A stretch of 64,000 nucleotides of DNA, from the NCBI GenBank assembly GCA_963786625.1, contig CAWAZS010000010.1:62001-126000 (forward strand), given 5' to 3'. The notes under the pieces were generated by a model. The model was not told the DNA's origin, made no database searches, and saw nothing but the letters and a program-made list of their open reading frames with translations. The position numbers and the translations under genes were made by a program. Of the stretch, positions 19,539 through 27,753 are shown in pieces (the first letter of the stretch is position 1; every line of letters starts with the position of its first letter). The DNA comes from CAIWHR01 sp963786625 (GTDB lineage: Bacteria; Pseudomonadota; Gammaproteobacteria; Burkholderiales; Casimicrobiaceae).

Positions 19539-20381
19539 ATGGCAAGACTCGCTTTCACCAAGATGCACGGCCTCGGCAACGATTTCGTCGTCCTCGACGG
19601 GATCGCGCAGAAGGTCGACCTCACGCCTGCGCAGCTCCGGCTGCTGGCGCACCGTCGCCTCGGCGTGGGTTGCGACCAGATCCTCGTCGTCGAGCGCGCG
19701 ACGCGGCCCGATGCGGATTTCCGCTACCGGATCTACAACGCCGACGGCGGCGAAGTCGAGCAGTGCGGCAATGGCGCGCGCTGCTTCGTGAAGTTCGTCC
19801 GCGATCACGGGTACACGCAGGCGCGACGGATCCGCGTCGAGACCGCGGGCGGGATGATCTTCCCGGAGCTCGCGGCGGGCGGCGAGGTGACGGTGGACAT
19901 GGGCGTGCCGCGCTATGCGAGCGCCGACATCCCGTTCCTCGACGGCACGGACGAGATCGTGCAACCGCTGGACGTCGGCGGCCAGACGGTCCGGATCAGC
20001 GTGGTGTCGATGGGCAATCCGCACGCGGTGCAGGTCGTCGCCGACGTCGACGGCGCGCCGGTCGCCACGCAGGGTCCGGCGCTCGAGCACCACGCGCGTT
20101 TCCCGCAGCGGGTGAACGCGGGCTACATGCAGGTGGTGGATCGCGCTACCATTCGCCTGCGTGTCTGGGAGCGCGGCGCGGGCGAGACGCTGGCCTGCGG
20201 CACGGGCGCGTGCGCAGCGGTCGTCGCCGGAGTGCGGCGCGGGCTGCTCGATGCGCGCGTTCGCGTCCAGACGCGGGGAGGATGGCTGACCATCGCGTGG
20301 CCGGGCCCCGGCGAGCCGGTCATGATGACCGGTCCCGCGACGACCGTGTTCGAAGGCGAATGGGAAGTGCCGGCGGCCTGA
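19539..20381 (+). CDS. dapF: Diaminopimelate epimerase DapF
   Basis: Converts LL- to meso-diaminopimelate for lysine and peptidoglycan synthesis. The two catalytic cysteines are in EQCGNGARC and ETLACGTGACA. The N-terminus FTKMHGLGNDFVVLDG is the family signature, and MGNPHAVQVV lies in the second half. 280 residues, intact. It heads a dapF-DUF484-xerC operon. Confidence 0.97.
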   Translation: MARLAFTKMHGLGNDFVVLDGIAQKVDLTPAQLRLLAHRRLGVGCDQILVVERATRPDADFRYRIYNADGGEVEQCGNGARCFVKFVRDHGYTQARRIRVETAGGMIFPELAAGGEVTVDMGVPRYASADIPFLDGTDEIVQPLDVGGQTVRISVVSMGNPHAVQVVADVDGAPVATQGPALEHHARFPQRVNAGYMQVVDRATIRLRVWERGAGETLACGTGACAAVVAGVRRGLLDARVRVQTRGGWLTIAWPGPGEPVMMTGPATTVFEGEWEVPAA

Positions 20382-20431
20382 CGCGCCGGGGCAGGCAAAC
20401 GACGGATCACGACGAAGACAGGACCCCGCGG

Positions 20432-21085
20432 ATGGACGCCAACGACGTCGCCCTGTACCTCAAGGACAACCCGCAATTCTTCGAAGACTACGCGGATGTC
20501 ATCGCCGAGATCTTCGTGCCGCATCCGCACGGGGGCCACGCCATCCCGATCGCCGAGCGCCAGATCGTCACGCTGCGCGAGAAGAACACCGAGCTCGAGA
20601 ACCGGCTGCGCGAAATGATCCGCTTCGGCGGCGAGAACGACCAGATCGGCGAGAGGCTGCACCGCTCGACGCTCGCGCTCATCACGGCGCCGGACCTCGA
20701 GACCACGCTCGCCGTGCTCTACCACAGCCTGAAGGAGGACTTCGCGGTGCCGCACGTGGCGAGCCGGCTCTGGGGCAAGGTGCCCGAGCAGTCGTACCTC
20801 CCCGAGCTCGCCGCGACGAGTCAGGAGCTCCGCGAGTACGCCGATGCGCTCCGCGCGCCGTACTGCGGACCCGTGGCGCCGTTCGAGGCGCGCGACTGGT
20901 TCGACGAGGGCGAGGCCTGCCGGTCGTTCGCCTTCCTGCCGCTGCGCACCGCGTACACGTTCGGCCTCCTCGGCCTCGGCGACGCGGACGGCGAGCGCTT
21001 TCATCCCGGAATGGGCACGGTGTACCTGACGCGCCTCGCCGAGCTCGCGAGCGTCGCGACGGCACGCTACCTGCCGCCGGCCTAG
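20432..21085 (+). CDS. DUF484 family protein
   Basis: Cytoplasmic protein with a short N-terminal helical part (DVALYLKDNPQFFEDYADVI), a coiled coil around residues 40-65 (RQIVTLREKNTELENRLRE), and a GAF-like C-terminal domain. 217 residues. The family is regularly encoded between dapF and xerC in proteobacteria; its function is not established, though links to XerC or cell-division signalling have been suggested from context. Start ATG at 20432, 50 nt after dapF. Confidence 0.88.
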   Translation: MDANDVALYLKDNPQFFEDYADVIAEIFVPHPHGGHAIPIAERQIVTLREKNTELENRLREMIRFGGENDQIGERLHRSTLALITAPDLETTLAVLYHSLKEDFAVPHVASRLWGKVPEQSYLPELAATSQELREYADALRAPYCGPVAPFEARDWFDEGEACRSFAFLPLRTAYTFGLLGLGDADGERFHPGMGTVYLTRLAELASVATARYLPPA

Positions 21086-21111
21086 CGCCGCCGCTGCGCC
21101 GGCCGGTCGCC

Positions 21112-22055
21112 ATGCGCAAGACGCCGCCGCCGGATGTCGCAGCCTCGCCGGCGCCCGCGCGCATCGCGCCGATCAACGCCGCGCACCTCGCGGCATTCGC
21201 CGGGCACCTGGACGGGAGGCCGGCGAACACGCGTGACGCGTACCTGCGCGATGCGCACGCCCTCGCCCAGCTCGCGGGCGATGCGGATCTGGCCCGCCTC
21301 GATGCGCGCGAGCTGCGCCGCTTCCTTGCCACGCTGCACGGACGCGGGCTGACCGGACGCAGCCTCTCCCGGGCGCTGTCGTCGTGGCGCTGTCTCTACC
21401 GCTTCCTGCTCGAGCGCGGTGTCGGCGTCACCGCAGATCCCTGCGCCGGTCTCAAGGCGCCCAAGGCCGCGAAACGGCTGCCCTCGGCGCTCTCGCCCGA
21501 CGAGGCGGTGCGCCTGGTTCAGATTCCGGGTGACGATGCCCTTGCCGTACGCGATCGCGCGCTGTTCGAGCTCGCGTACTCCTCGGGCCTGCGCCTGGCG
21601 GAGCTCGCCGGCATCGATGTCGAGCGCCTCGATCTGGCGACCGGCGAAGCGCGCGTCTGGGGCAAGGGGGCGAAGGAGCGCATCGTTCCGGTCGGCGCCC
21701 CGGCGCATCGCCGCGGTCCGCGCCTGGCTTGCCGTGCGCGCCGGCCTGCCGAACGCGGATCCAAAGGCGCTGTTCGTGGGCCGCAGCGGCAAGCGGATCA
21801 CGCCGCGCGCCGTCGAGCGGCGGCTCGCCGAATGGGCGGTGAAGCAGGGCCTGGGGCGGCACGTCCATCCGCACATGCTGCGGCACTCGTTCGCCTCGCA
21901 CCTGCTGCAATCCTCCGGGCGATCTCCGTGCGGTGCAGGAGATGCTGGGCCACGCGAGCATCGCCAGCACGCAGGTCTACACGCACCTCGATTTCCAGTA
22001 TCTCGCCAAGGCCTACGACAAGGCGCATCCGCGGGCGAAGCGCCGGAAGCGCTGA
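21112..22055 (+). CDS. xerC: Tyrosine recombinase XerC
   Basis: Site-specific recombinase that with XerD resolves chromosome dimers at dif. N-terminal SAM-like core-binding domain (NTRDAYLRDAHALAQLAG), then the catalytic domain with Arg in SSGLRLAEL, Lys in GKGAKERIVPV, the HMLRHSFASHLL box, and LGHASIASTQVYTHLDF holding the late His and nucleophilic Tyr. All catalytic residues are present, though two frame breaks (near 21700 and 21925) interrupt the reading. The C-terminus reads AKAYDKAHPRAKRRKR and stops at 22055. It follows DUF484 by 26 nt. Confidence 0.93.
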
Positions 22056-22162
22056 TCCGGAAGGACAGGGCGGCGCAGCCAGCGCGGAACGCGGCGGGAC
22101 ACCCGCGCCGCGGGCGCCGCGCGACGGGGGCGACGGAACACGGCGCGCGCAGCCCGGCGGGG

Positions 22163-22693
22163 CTATGGAGGCTTCGGCCTCTCGTCGGTGAACCGGACGA
22201 CGCCGGGCAACCAGGGGATATCCGTTTCGCCCGGATCGCGGCCCGCCTGGGTGATGAGCGTGGTCAGCTGTCCGCGGTGGTGGGTGCCGTGGTTGAAGAG
22301 CTGGAGCACCGCGACGGCGCGCGGCAGTTCGCGCGAGCGACCGTCGACCTTGCTCGTGTACGAAAGCGCTCCACCGAGCCAGGATTCGGTCACGGCGCCG
22401 GCCCAGTTGAGGATGTCACGGTCGGTGACCTCGCGCTCGCGCGCGAGCTCCGCGAAATCCGCGACCATGTCGGCGCCAAATGCCGGGACCGTGCAGGGCT
22501 CGTCGATGAAGCGCCCGAGCCACATGCGGTCGCCCCACAGCAGGTGATTGAGCGTGCCGTGCATCGAGCGGAAGAACGCGCCGCGGTCGCGCTTGCGCTC
22601 GTCGTCCGGGAAGGTCGAGAGCAGCGCATACAGCCGCTCGTTCATCCAGCGGTTGTAGCGCGCCATCAGCTGGCAGTACGCAGGCGTGATCAC
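22163..22693 (-). CDS. DinB-family metal-dependent four-helix protein
   Basis: DinB/YfiT-like fold. The usual metal ligands are visible: the N-terminal ARYNRWMNERLY helix, a histidine in MHGTLNHLLWGDRMW, and the pair in FNHGTHHRGQLTTLI. 176 residues from a GTG start at 22693, or shorter from the ATG of MARYNRW. Related proteins act as thiol-dependent transferases or stress proteins; the substrate here is unknown. Convergent with xerC. Confidence 0.8.
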   Translation of the reverse strand: MITPAYCQLMARYNRWMNERLYALLSTFPDDERKRDRGAFFRSMHGTLNHLLWGDRMWLGRFIDEPCTVPAFGADMVADFAELAREREVTDRDILNWAGAVTESWLGGALSYTSKVDGRSRELPRAVAVLQLFNHGTHHRGQLTTLITQAGRDPGETDIPWLPGVVRFTDERPKPP

Positions 22694-22795
22694 GGCGGGA
22701 GGGCCCCTGCGATTGGCGTCGACCGATGCGCGGTCGAGTCGGCGACGCGCGTCCGGTGGAGGCGATTGTAGCGGACGCGCGCGCCACGCGGTCGC

Positions 22796-22824
22796 CAAAA
22801 AGAGGGGCACCGTCGGGCGCCCCT
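22796..22824 (-). terminator. Intrinsic terminator after glnK-amtB operon
   Basis: On the reverse strand a nine-pair stem AGGGGCGCC / GGTGCCCCT (one G-T pair, short loop) is followed by CTTTTT. It lies about 80 nt after the amtB stop and would end the porin-glnK-amtB transcript. Confidence 0.75.
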
Positions 22825-22902
22825 GCAAACCACTGCGGAGAGATCTTTTCCGAGACCGGACTTCCCGGGTCTCGCGTAGCGCGCGGCTGCGGCCCGTTCG
22901 CG

Positions 22903-24456
22903 CTAGATGCGGTACGCCGACTCGCCGTGCGAGCTGATGTCCAGGCCCTCGCGCTCTTCTTCCTCCGTCACGCGGAGTCCGAGCGTCAGGTCGACGATCT
23001 TGTAGGCGATGAACGCGACGACGCCGGACCAGACGACCGTCGTGAGCACGCCGGTGCCCTGGATGATCAGCTGATCGGCGATCGAGTACTCGGCGCCGAC
23101 CTTGTTCGCGACGTAGTCGTAGATGCCCTGGCCGCCCAGCTTCGGCGCGGCGAACACGCCGGTCAGCATCGCGCCCAGTATCCCGCCGAGGCCGTGCACG
23201 CCGAAGACGTCCAGCGCGTCGTCGGCCCCGAGCATGCGCTTCAGTCCGTTGACGCCCCAGAGGCACACGACGCCGGCGAGGAGCCCGATCACGAGCGCGC
23301 CGTTGGGGCCGACGAAACCGCAGGCGGGAGTGATCGCGACCAGCCCGGCCACGGCGCCCGACGCCGCGCCCAGCATCGAGGGCTTGCCCTTGAGTGCCCA
23401 CTCGGCCAGCATCCAGGAGAGCACCGCCGCTGCGGTGGCGAGCAGCGTGTTCACGAAGGCGAGCGCGGCGGCGTCGCCCGCTTCGAGCGCCGAGCCGGCG
23501 TTGAAGCCGAACCAGCCCACCCACAGCAACGACGCGCCGGTCATCGTGAACGTCAGGTTGTGCGGCGCCATCGAGTCGCGGCCGTAGCCCACGCGCTTGC
23601 CGACCAGGTACGCGCCGACGAGACCCGCGACACCGGCGTTGATGTGCACGACCGTGCCGCCGGCAAAGTCGAGCGCGCCCTTCTGCCACAGCCAGCCGGC
23701 CTTGGCCGACTCCGACGCGAGCGTCGCCGCATCCTTGATCCCGTCCGGGCCGGGCCAGAACCACACCATGTGCGCAATCGGCAGATAGGCGAACGTGAAC
23801 CACAGCACGGCGAACAGCAGCACCGCGGAGAACTTCATCCGCTCGGCGAACGCGCCGACGATGAGGCCGACCGTGATCGCAGCGAAGGTCGCCTGGAACA
23901 CGACGAACAGGTACTCGGGGATCACCACCCCTTTGCTGAACGTTGCCGCGGTCGTGAACGCGCCCGCGCCGTCCTTGATGGAGAAGATGCCGGACAGGAA
24001 CGAGCGGTCGAGCCCGCCGAAGAAGGCGTTGCCCTCGGTGAACGCGAGGCTGTAGCCGTACACGGCCCAGAGCACGATGATCAGCGAGAAGACGACGAAC
24101 ACCTGCATCAGGACCGAGAGCATGTTCTTCGAGCGCACGAGACCGCCGTAGAAGAGCGCGAGTCCCGGGACCGACATCATGATCACCAGCAGTGTCGCGA
24201 CGATCATCCATGCGTTGTCGCCCTTGTTGGGGGCGGGCGGCGCCGCTGCCGGTTCGGCGGCAGCCGCTGCCGGAGCGGCGGCAGGTGCCGGGGCGGCGGC
24301 GGGTGCCGCCGCGGCGGGAGCAGGCGCCTGGGCTCCCGTGGCCTGGGCCAGGACGACGGGCGTGGCGGCGTCGGCGAACGCGGAGGCCGCCGCGCCGGGC
24401 GCGAGCGCGCCGGCGAGCGCACCGGCGAGCGTGAGAATTGCAAGCAGTCGTTTCAT
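22903..24456 (-). CDS. amtB: Ammonium transporter AmtB
   Basis: Inner-membrane ammonium channel, normally a trimer gated by GlnK. A signal peptide is followed by an unusually long Ala/Pro-rich stretch (about residues 38-78) before the first membrane helix (NAWMIVATLLVIMMS). The twin pore histidines are in GGTVVHINAG and VFGVHGLGG, and the periplasmic gate aromatics in FFGGLDRSFL and FVVFQATFAA. The C-terminal tail has RVTEEEEREGLD. 517 residues, intact. The gene follows glnK by 11 nt. Confidence 0.96.
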   Translation of the reverse strand: MKRLLAILTLAGALAGALAPGAAASAFADAATPVVLAQATGAQAPAPAAAAPAAAPAPAAAPAAAAAEPAAAPPAPNKGDNAWMIVATLLVIMMSVPGLALFYGGLVRSKNMLSVLMQVFVVFSLIIVLWAVYGYSLAFTEGNAFFGGLDRSFLSGIFSIKDGAGAFTTAATFSKGVVIPEYLFVVFQATFAAITVGLIVGAFAERMKFSAVLLFAVLWFTFAYLPIAHMVWFWPGPDGIKDAATLASESAKAGWLWQKGALDFAGGTVVHINAGVAGLVGAYLVGKRVGYGRDSMAPHNLTFTMTGASLLWVGWFGFNAGSALEAGDAAALAFVNTLLATAAAVLSWMLAEWALKGKPSMLGAASGAVAGLVAITPACGFVGPNGALVIGLLAGVVCLWGVNGLKRMLGADDALDVFGVHGLGGILGAMLTGVFAAPKLGGQGIYDYVANKVGAEYSIADQLIIQGTGVLTTVVWSGVVAFIAYKIVDLTLGLRVTEEEEREGLDISSHGESAYRI

Positions 24457-24467
24457 GACGGTTCCCC

Positions 24468-24806
24468 TTAGAGTGCGTCCGCGCCGGTCTCGCCGGTGCG
24501 GATGCGCACGACCTGTTCCAGATCGGAAACGAAAATCTTGCCGTCGCCGATCTTGCCGGTATTGGCGGCCTTCTCGATCGCTTCGATGACGCGGTCGAGC
24601 AGCTCCGATTTGATCGCGGCTTCGATCTTCACCTTCGGCAGGAAATCGACGACGTATTCCGCGCCGCGATAGAGCTCGGTGTGGCCTTTCTGCCGGCCGA
24701 AGCCCTTGACCTCGGTGACGGTGATTCCCTGCACGCCGATCCCCGACAAGGCCTCGCGGACCTCGTCGAGCTTGAACGGTTTGATGATCGCGGTTACGAG
24801 CTTCAT
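24468..24806 (-). CDS. glnK: Nitrogen regulatory P-II protein GlnK
   Basis: Trimeric signal protein that reports 2-oxoglutarate, ATP/ADP and glutamine status and plugs AmtB when nitrogen is sufficient. It carries the T-loop GHTELYRGAEYVVDFLPK with the uridylylated tyrosine (Tyr-51), and the C-terminal signature GKIGDGKIFV. 112 residues. It sits between the porin gene and amtB on the same strand, so one sigma-54 transcript probably covers all three. Confidence 0.97.
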   Translation of the reverse strand: MKLVTAIIKPFKLDEVREALSGIGVQGITVTEVKGFGRQKGHTELYRGAEYVVDFLPKVKIEAAIKSELLDRVIEAIEKAANTGKIGDGKIFVSDLEQVVRIRTGETGADAL

Positions 24807-24850
24807 GGTGTCCTCTCGTGGGCGGTGGAGGGGCGCAGCGTCGCGCCCGG

Positions 24851-25663
24851 TCAGAACGTCTTCTGCAGGTAGGCGACGAACTGGTTCGCCGAGATGTTCT
24901 TGCCGTAGATGTTCGTGTAGGCCGCGTCCTCGGCGTTCGTGCCGGTGCCGTAGATGCCGACCGTCACGCCGTAGACCTCGGTCGACGCGCCGACCTTCCA
25001 GTCGGTGTACTCGTAGACGCCGTTGTTCTTGAAGTACTGCTTGCCGACGTGACCGAAGATCGTCACCTTGCCGATCGCGTCGCTGACCTTGTCGATGACG
25101 TCGTAGGAAGCGGTGAGATCGAGGTACTGCGAGCCGCGCGAGTCCGGGAGGCCGAACGTCTTGTCGTTGGCGCTCCAGCTGTACTTGAACGACAGGAACT
25201 TCCAGGTCAGGGCGGCGTAGAGCTCCGTCGTGTTCGCCTTCGTGAAGCCGCTGGGATACTTGCCCGGATACCAGTAATAGAGCACGCCCAGGTCGTAGCC
25301 GAAGTCGGCCGGCAGGCTGCCCTTGAAGCCGCCGTAGAAGTCCCATTCCAGGCTCGACGATGGCGGGGGCGGCGGCGAGGTGACGGGGTACCCATCTTCA
25401 ATCCAGCTCTCGTTGGACGCCCAGGTCCCGACGTAGAAACCGCTCTTGTGGCCGAGGTCGAAGCCGCCCTGCACCGCGGGCTTCTCGTTGGTCTGCGAGA
25501 TTCCGCGGAACACGTATTGCGAGTAGAGCCCGAGGTTGCCGGTGAAGGTGAACTCGGGCGCCGGAGCTGGCGCTGCCGCCGTCTGGGCGAGCGCGGTGCC
25601 AGGGATCAGGGTTGCGAGGGCGAGAGCGGCAAGCGTTGAACGGGGGCGTAGGGTGGTGGGCAT
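24851..25663 (-). CDS. TorF-type outer-membrane porin (TIGR02001 family)
   Basis: Putative outer-membrane beta-barrel with a cleavable signal (LAALALATLIPGTALAQ), then FTFTGNLGLYSQYVFRGISQ, the hallmark start of this family. Alternating aromatic strands follow, with a C-terminal phenylalanine (AYLQKTF) as needed for BAM recognition. A proline run (SPPPPPSSS) near residue 98 lies in a predicted loop. 270 residues. These genes are often found upstream of glnK-amtB in betaproteobacteria. With an NtrC/sigma-54 promoter just upstream, I infer a role in passage of ammonium or small nitrogen compounds under nitrogen limitation. Confidence 0.85.
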   Translation of the reverse strand: MPTTLRPRSTLAALALATLIPGTALAQTAAAPAPAPEFTFTGNLGLYSQYVFRGISQTNEKPAVQGGFDLGHKSGFYVGTWASNESWIEDGYPVTSPPPPPSSSLEWDFYGGFKGSLPADFGYDLGVLYYWYPGKYPSGFTKANTTELYAALTWKFLSFKYSWSANDKTFGLPDSRGSQYLDLTASYDVIDKVSDAIGKVTIFGHVGKQYFKNNGVYEYTDWKVGASTEVYGVTVGIYGTGTNAEDAAYTNIYGKNISANQFVAYLQKTF

Positions 25664-25722
25664 GGGATTCCTCTTGGTCGAAGTGGAAACGGCGCGAGCA
25701 CTGGATGGTTCCGCCTGTTCTC

Positions 25723-25738
25723 AGCATTTCGTGTGCCA
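25723..25738 (-). promoter_or_regulatory. Sigma-54 (RpoN) promoter of porin-glnK-amtB
   Basis: The reverse strand reads TGGCAC, four to five bases, then ATGCT. The invariant GG and GC are exactly ten bases apart, as in -24/-12 promoters. The last element is ATGCT rather than TTGCT, a minor deviation. Transcription should start near 25711, giving a leader of about 50 nt to the porin ATG. Confidence 0.85.
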
Positions 25739-25756
25739 GGCAATAAAAAGTATAAT

Positions 25757-25769
25757 AATCAATGTATTG
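25757..25769. promoter_or_regulatory. IHF-binding site
   Basis: AATCAATGTATTG matches the IHF consensus WATCARNNNNTTR at every position. It is flanked by an A/T-rich tract (25741-25758) and lies between the NtrC site and the sigma-54 promoter, where IHF bending normally brings activator and polymerase together. Confidence 0.8.
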
Positions 25770-25811
25770 GACACGCTTTTCCGGAGAACCACTCCAGGGA
25801 TCTCGGTTTGG

Positions 25812-25828
25812 CGCACGTATTTGGTGCA
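25812..25828. promoter_or_regulatory. NtrC-binding site (upstream activator)
   Basis: CGCAC, four bases, TTGGTGCA: 12 of 17 positions match the enteric site TGCACTATATTGGTGCA, including all of the right arm. Its centre is about 83 bp upstream of the -24 element. A further half site (TGCACC) lies at 25843-25848, so two NtrC dimers may bind. Confidence 0.75.
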
Positions 25829-25980
25829 ACAATCCGCTGCAGTGCACCATGCCGACGCGGCCACATGGACGCCAGGCTGGCGGTGGGTGCAACGCCGGTT
25901 TCGCGGGGCGGTGCGTCCGCCTGGTTTGCTAGACTCGGCCGTATGCCGGATCTGCGATCGGCATTCCTGAGGAGTCGGTC

Positions 25981-26229
25981 ATGCTGAATCCCAAAGCCTT
26001 CGACGAGATTGCGGCGCGCATCGGCAAGGCCATCGAGAATTCGCCGGCGAAAGACATCGAGAAGAACGTGAAGGCGATGCTGACGTCGAGCTTCGCCCGA
26101 CTCGATCTCGTTCCGCGCGCGGAGTTCGACGTTCAGGCACAGGTGCTGCTCAAGACGCGCGAAAAGCTCGAGGCGCTCGAGCGCCGGCTGGCCGAGCTCG
26201 AGGCGCGGTTCCCGCCGCCCGCGGCCTAG
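25981..26229 (+). CDS. ubiK: Ubiquinone biosynthesis accessory factor UbiK (YqiC/BMFP)
   Basis: Small helical protein (82 residues) that forms a trimeric coiled coil and with UbiJ aids ubiquinone synthesis under aerobic conditions. Recognised by LNPKAFDEIAARIGKAIENS, the LTSSFARLDLVPRAEFDVQ segment, and the C-terminal coiled coil EKLEALERRLAELEARF. In many betaproteobacteria this gene is followed directly by comM. Here a seven-kilobase metabolic island separates them. Confidence 0.92.
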   Translation: MLNPKAFDEIAARIGKAIENSPAKDIEKNVKAMLTSSFARLDLVPRAEFDVQAQVLLKTREKLEALERRLAELEARFPPPAA

Positions 26230-26352
26230 GGAGCGTCGGCGGTGGACGGGCGGCTCGTCCGGCTTCAGGGCGCGCTGGGGTGACGTGCGGGCCGATCCAC
26301 GCGCCGAGGCTTCACGCGCCGCGCACCGTCCTGCGCACGACCGCCACGGCCT

Positions 26353-27753
26353 ATGATCGACGTCCTCGTGATCGGCGGCGGCAACGCCGCGTTGTGCGCG
26401 GCGCTGACGGCGCGCGAGGCCGGCGCGTCGGTGCTGCTCCTCGAATCCGCCCCGCGCGCGTGGCGCGGCGGCAACTCGGTGCACACGCGCAACCTGCGCT
26501 GTATGCACGACGCGCCGGAGGACGTGCTTACCGACGCGTATCCCGAGGAGGAATTCTGGCAGGACCTGCGCAAGGTCACCGGCGGGCGCACCGACGAGAA
26601 GCTCGCGCGCCTCGTCATCCGCGCGTCGGCGCATTGCCGCGAGTGGATGCGGCTGCACGGCGTGCGCTTCCAGCCGTCGCTGTCCGGCACGCTGCACCTG
26701 AGCCGCACGAACGCGTTCTTCATGGGCGGCGGCAAGGCGCTCGTCAACGCGTACTACCGCAGCGCCGCGGCGCTGGGCGTGCGGATCCGCTATGACGCGC
26801 CGGTGGACGCGCTCGAGCTCGACGGCGCGCGCTTCGTCGCGGCGCGCGCCGGGCAGGAGCGCATCGAGGCGCGCGCGTGCGTCGTGGCGTGCGGCGGCTT
26901 CGAGTCGAACCGCGCGTGGCTGCGCGAGGCGTGGGGCCGCAACGAGCGCGGCGAGTGGCCGGCCGACAACTTCCGCATCCGCGGCACCCGCTACAACATG
27001 GGCGTCGTCCTGCGCGAGCTCATTGCGCGGGGCGCGGACGCCGTCGGCGATCCGACGCAGAGCCATTGCGTCGCGATCGACGCGCGCGCGCCGCTGTACG
27101 ACGGCGGCATCTGCACGCGCGTGGATTGCGTCTCGCTCGGGATCATGGTCAACCGCGACGCGCAGCGCTTCTACGACGAGGGTGAGGATTTCTGGCCCAA
27201 GCGCTATGCGATCTGGGGCCGCCTCGTCGCCCTGCAGCCGGGCCAGGTCGGGTACGCGATCATCGATGCGAAGGCGATCGGCCGCTTCATGCCGCCGGTG
27301 TTTCCCGGCGAGATGGCGCAAAGCCTCCCCGAGCTCGCGCGCAAGCTCGGCCTCCCCGAAGCCGCGTTCGAGCGCACTGTCGCGGAGTACAACGCAGCGT
27401 GCCGCGTGGGCAGGTTCGACCACGCCGTGCAGGACGACTGTCACACCGAGGGACTGACGCCGCCCAAGACGCACTGGGCCCGGCCGCTCGACACGCCGCC
27501 GTTCTACGGGTACGCGTTGTGTCCCGGCATCACCTTCACCTACCTCGGGGTCAGGGTGGACGGGCGAGCGGCCGTGCATTTCGGCGGAGCGCCGAGCCCC
27601 AATCTGTTCGCCGCCGGCGAGGTGATGGCCGGCAACGTCCTCGGACAGGGCTACACGGCCGGCGTCGGCATGACGATCGGCACGGCGTTCGGGCGCGTGG
27701 CCGGGGCCTCGGCGGCGGCTTCGCTGCGCAGGGACGTCCATGCCGTCGCCTGA
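26353..27753 (+). CDS. tcuA: FAD-dependent tricarballylate dehydrogenase-like protein TcuA
   Basis: Flavoprotein of the fumarate reductase/succinate dehydrogenase superfamily that in Salmonella oxidises tricarballylate to cis-aconitate. The N-terminal dinucleotide fold is DVLVIGGGNAALCAALTA, with the FAD loop RGGNSVHTRNLR and ACGGFESN in the middle. The C-terminal FAD segment NLFAAGEVMAGNVLGQGYTA is typical of TcuA. 466 residues, intact. It overlaps tcuB by 14 bases. The real substrate may be another tri- or dicarboxylate, because the neighbours differ from the Salmonella tcuRABC operon (no MFS carrier; TTT receptor, decarboxylase, aldehyde dehydrogenase and hydratase instead). Confidence 0.87.
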   Translation: MIDVLVIGGGNAALCAALTAREAGASVLLLESAPRAWRGGNSVHTRNLRCMHDAPEDVLTDAYPEEEFWQDLRKVTGGRTDEKLARLVIRASAHCREWMRLHGVRFQPSLSGTLHLSRTNAFFMGGGKALVNAYYRSAAALGVRIRYDAPVDALELDGARFVAARAGQERIEARACVVACGGFESNRAWLREAWGRNERGEWPADNFRIRGTRYNMGVVLRELIARGADAVGDPTQSHCVAIDARAPLYDGGICTRVDCVSLGIMVNRDAQRFYDEGEDFWPKRYAIWGRLVALQPGQVGYAIIDAKAIGRFMPPVFPGEMAQSLPELARKLGLPEAAFERTVAEYNAACRVGRFDHAVQDDCHTEGLTPPKTHWARPLDTPPFYGYALCPGITFTYLGVRVDGRAAVHFGGAPSPNLFAAGEVMAGNVLGQGYTAGVGMTIGTAFGRVAGASAAASLRRDVHAVA

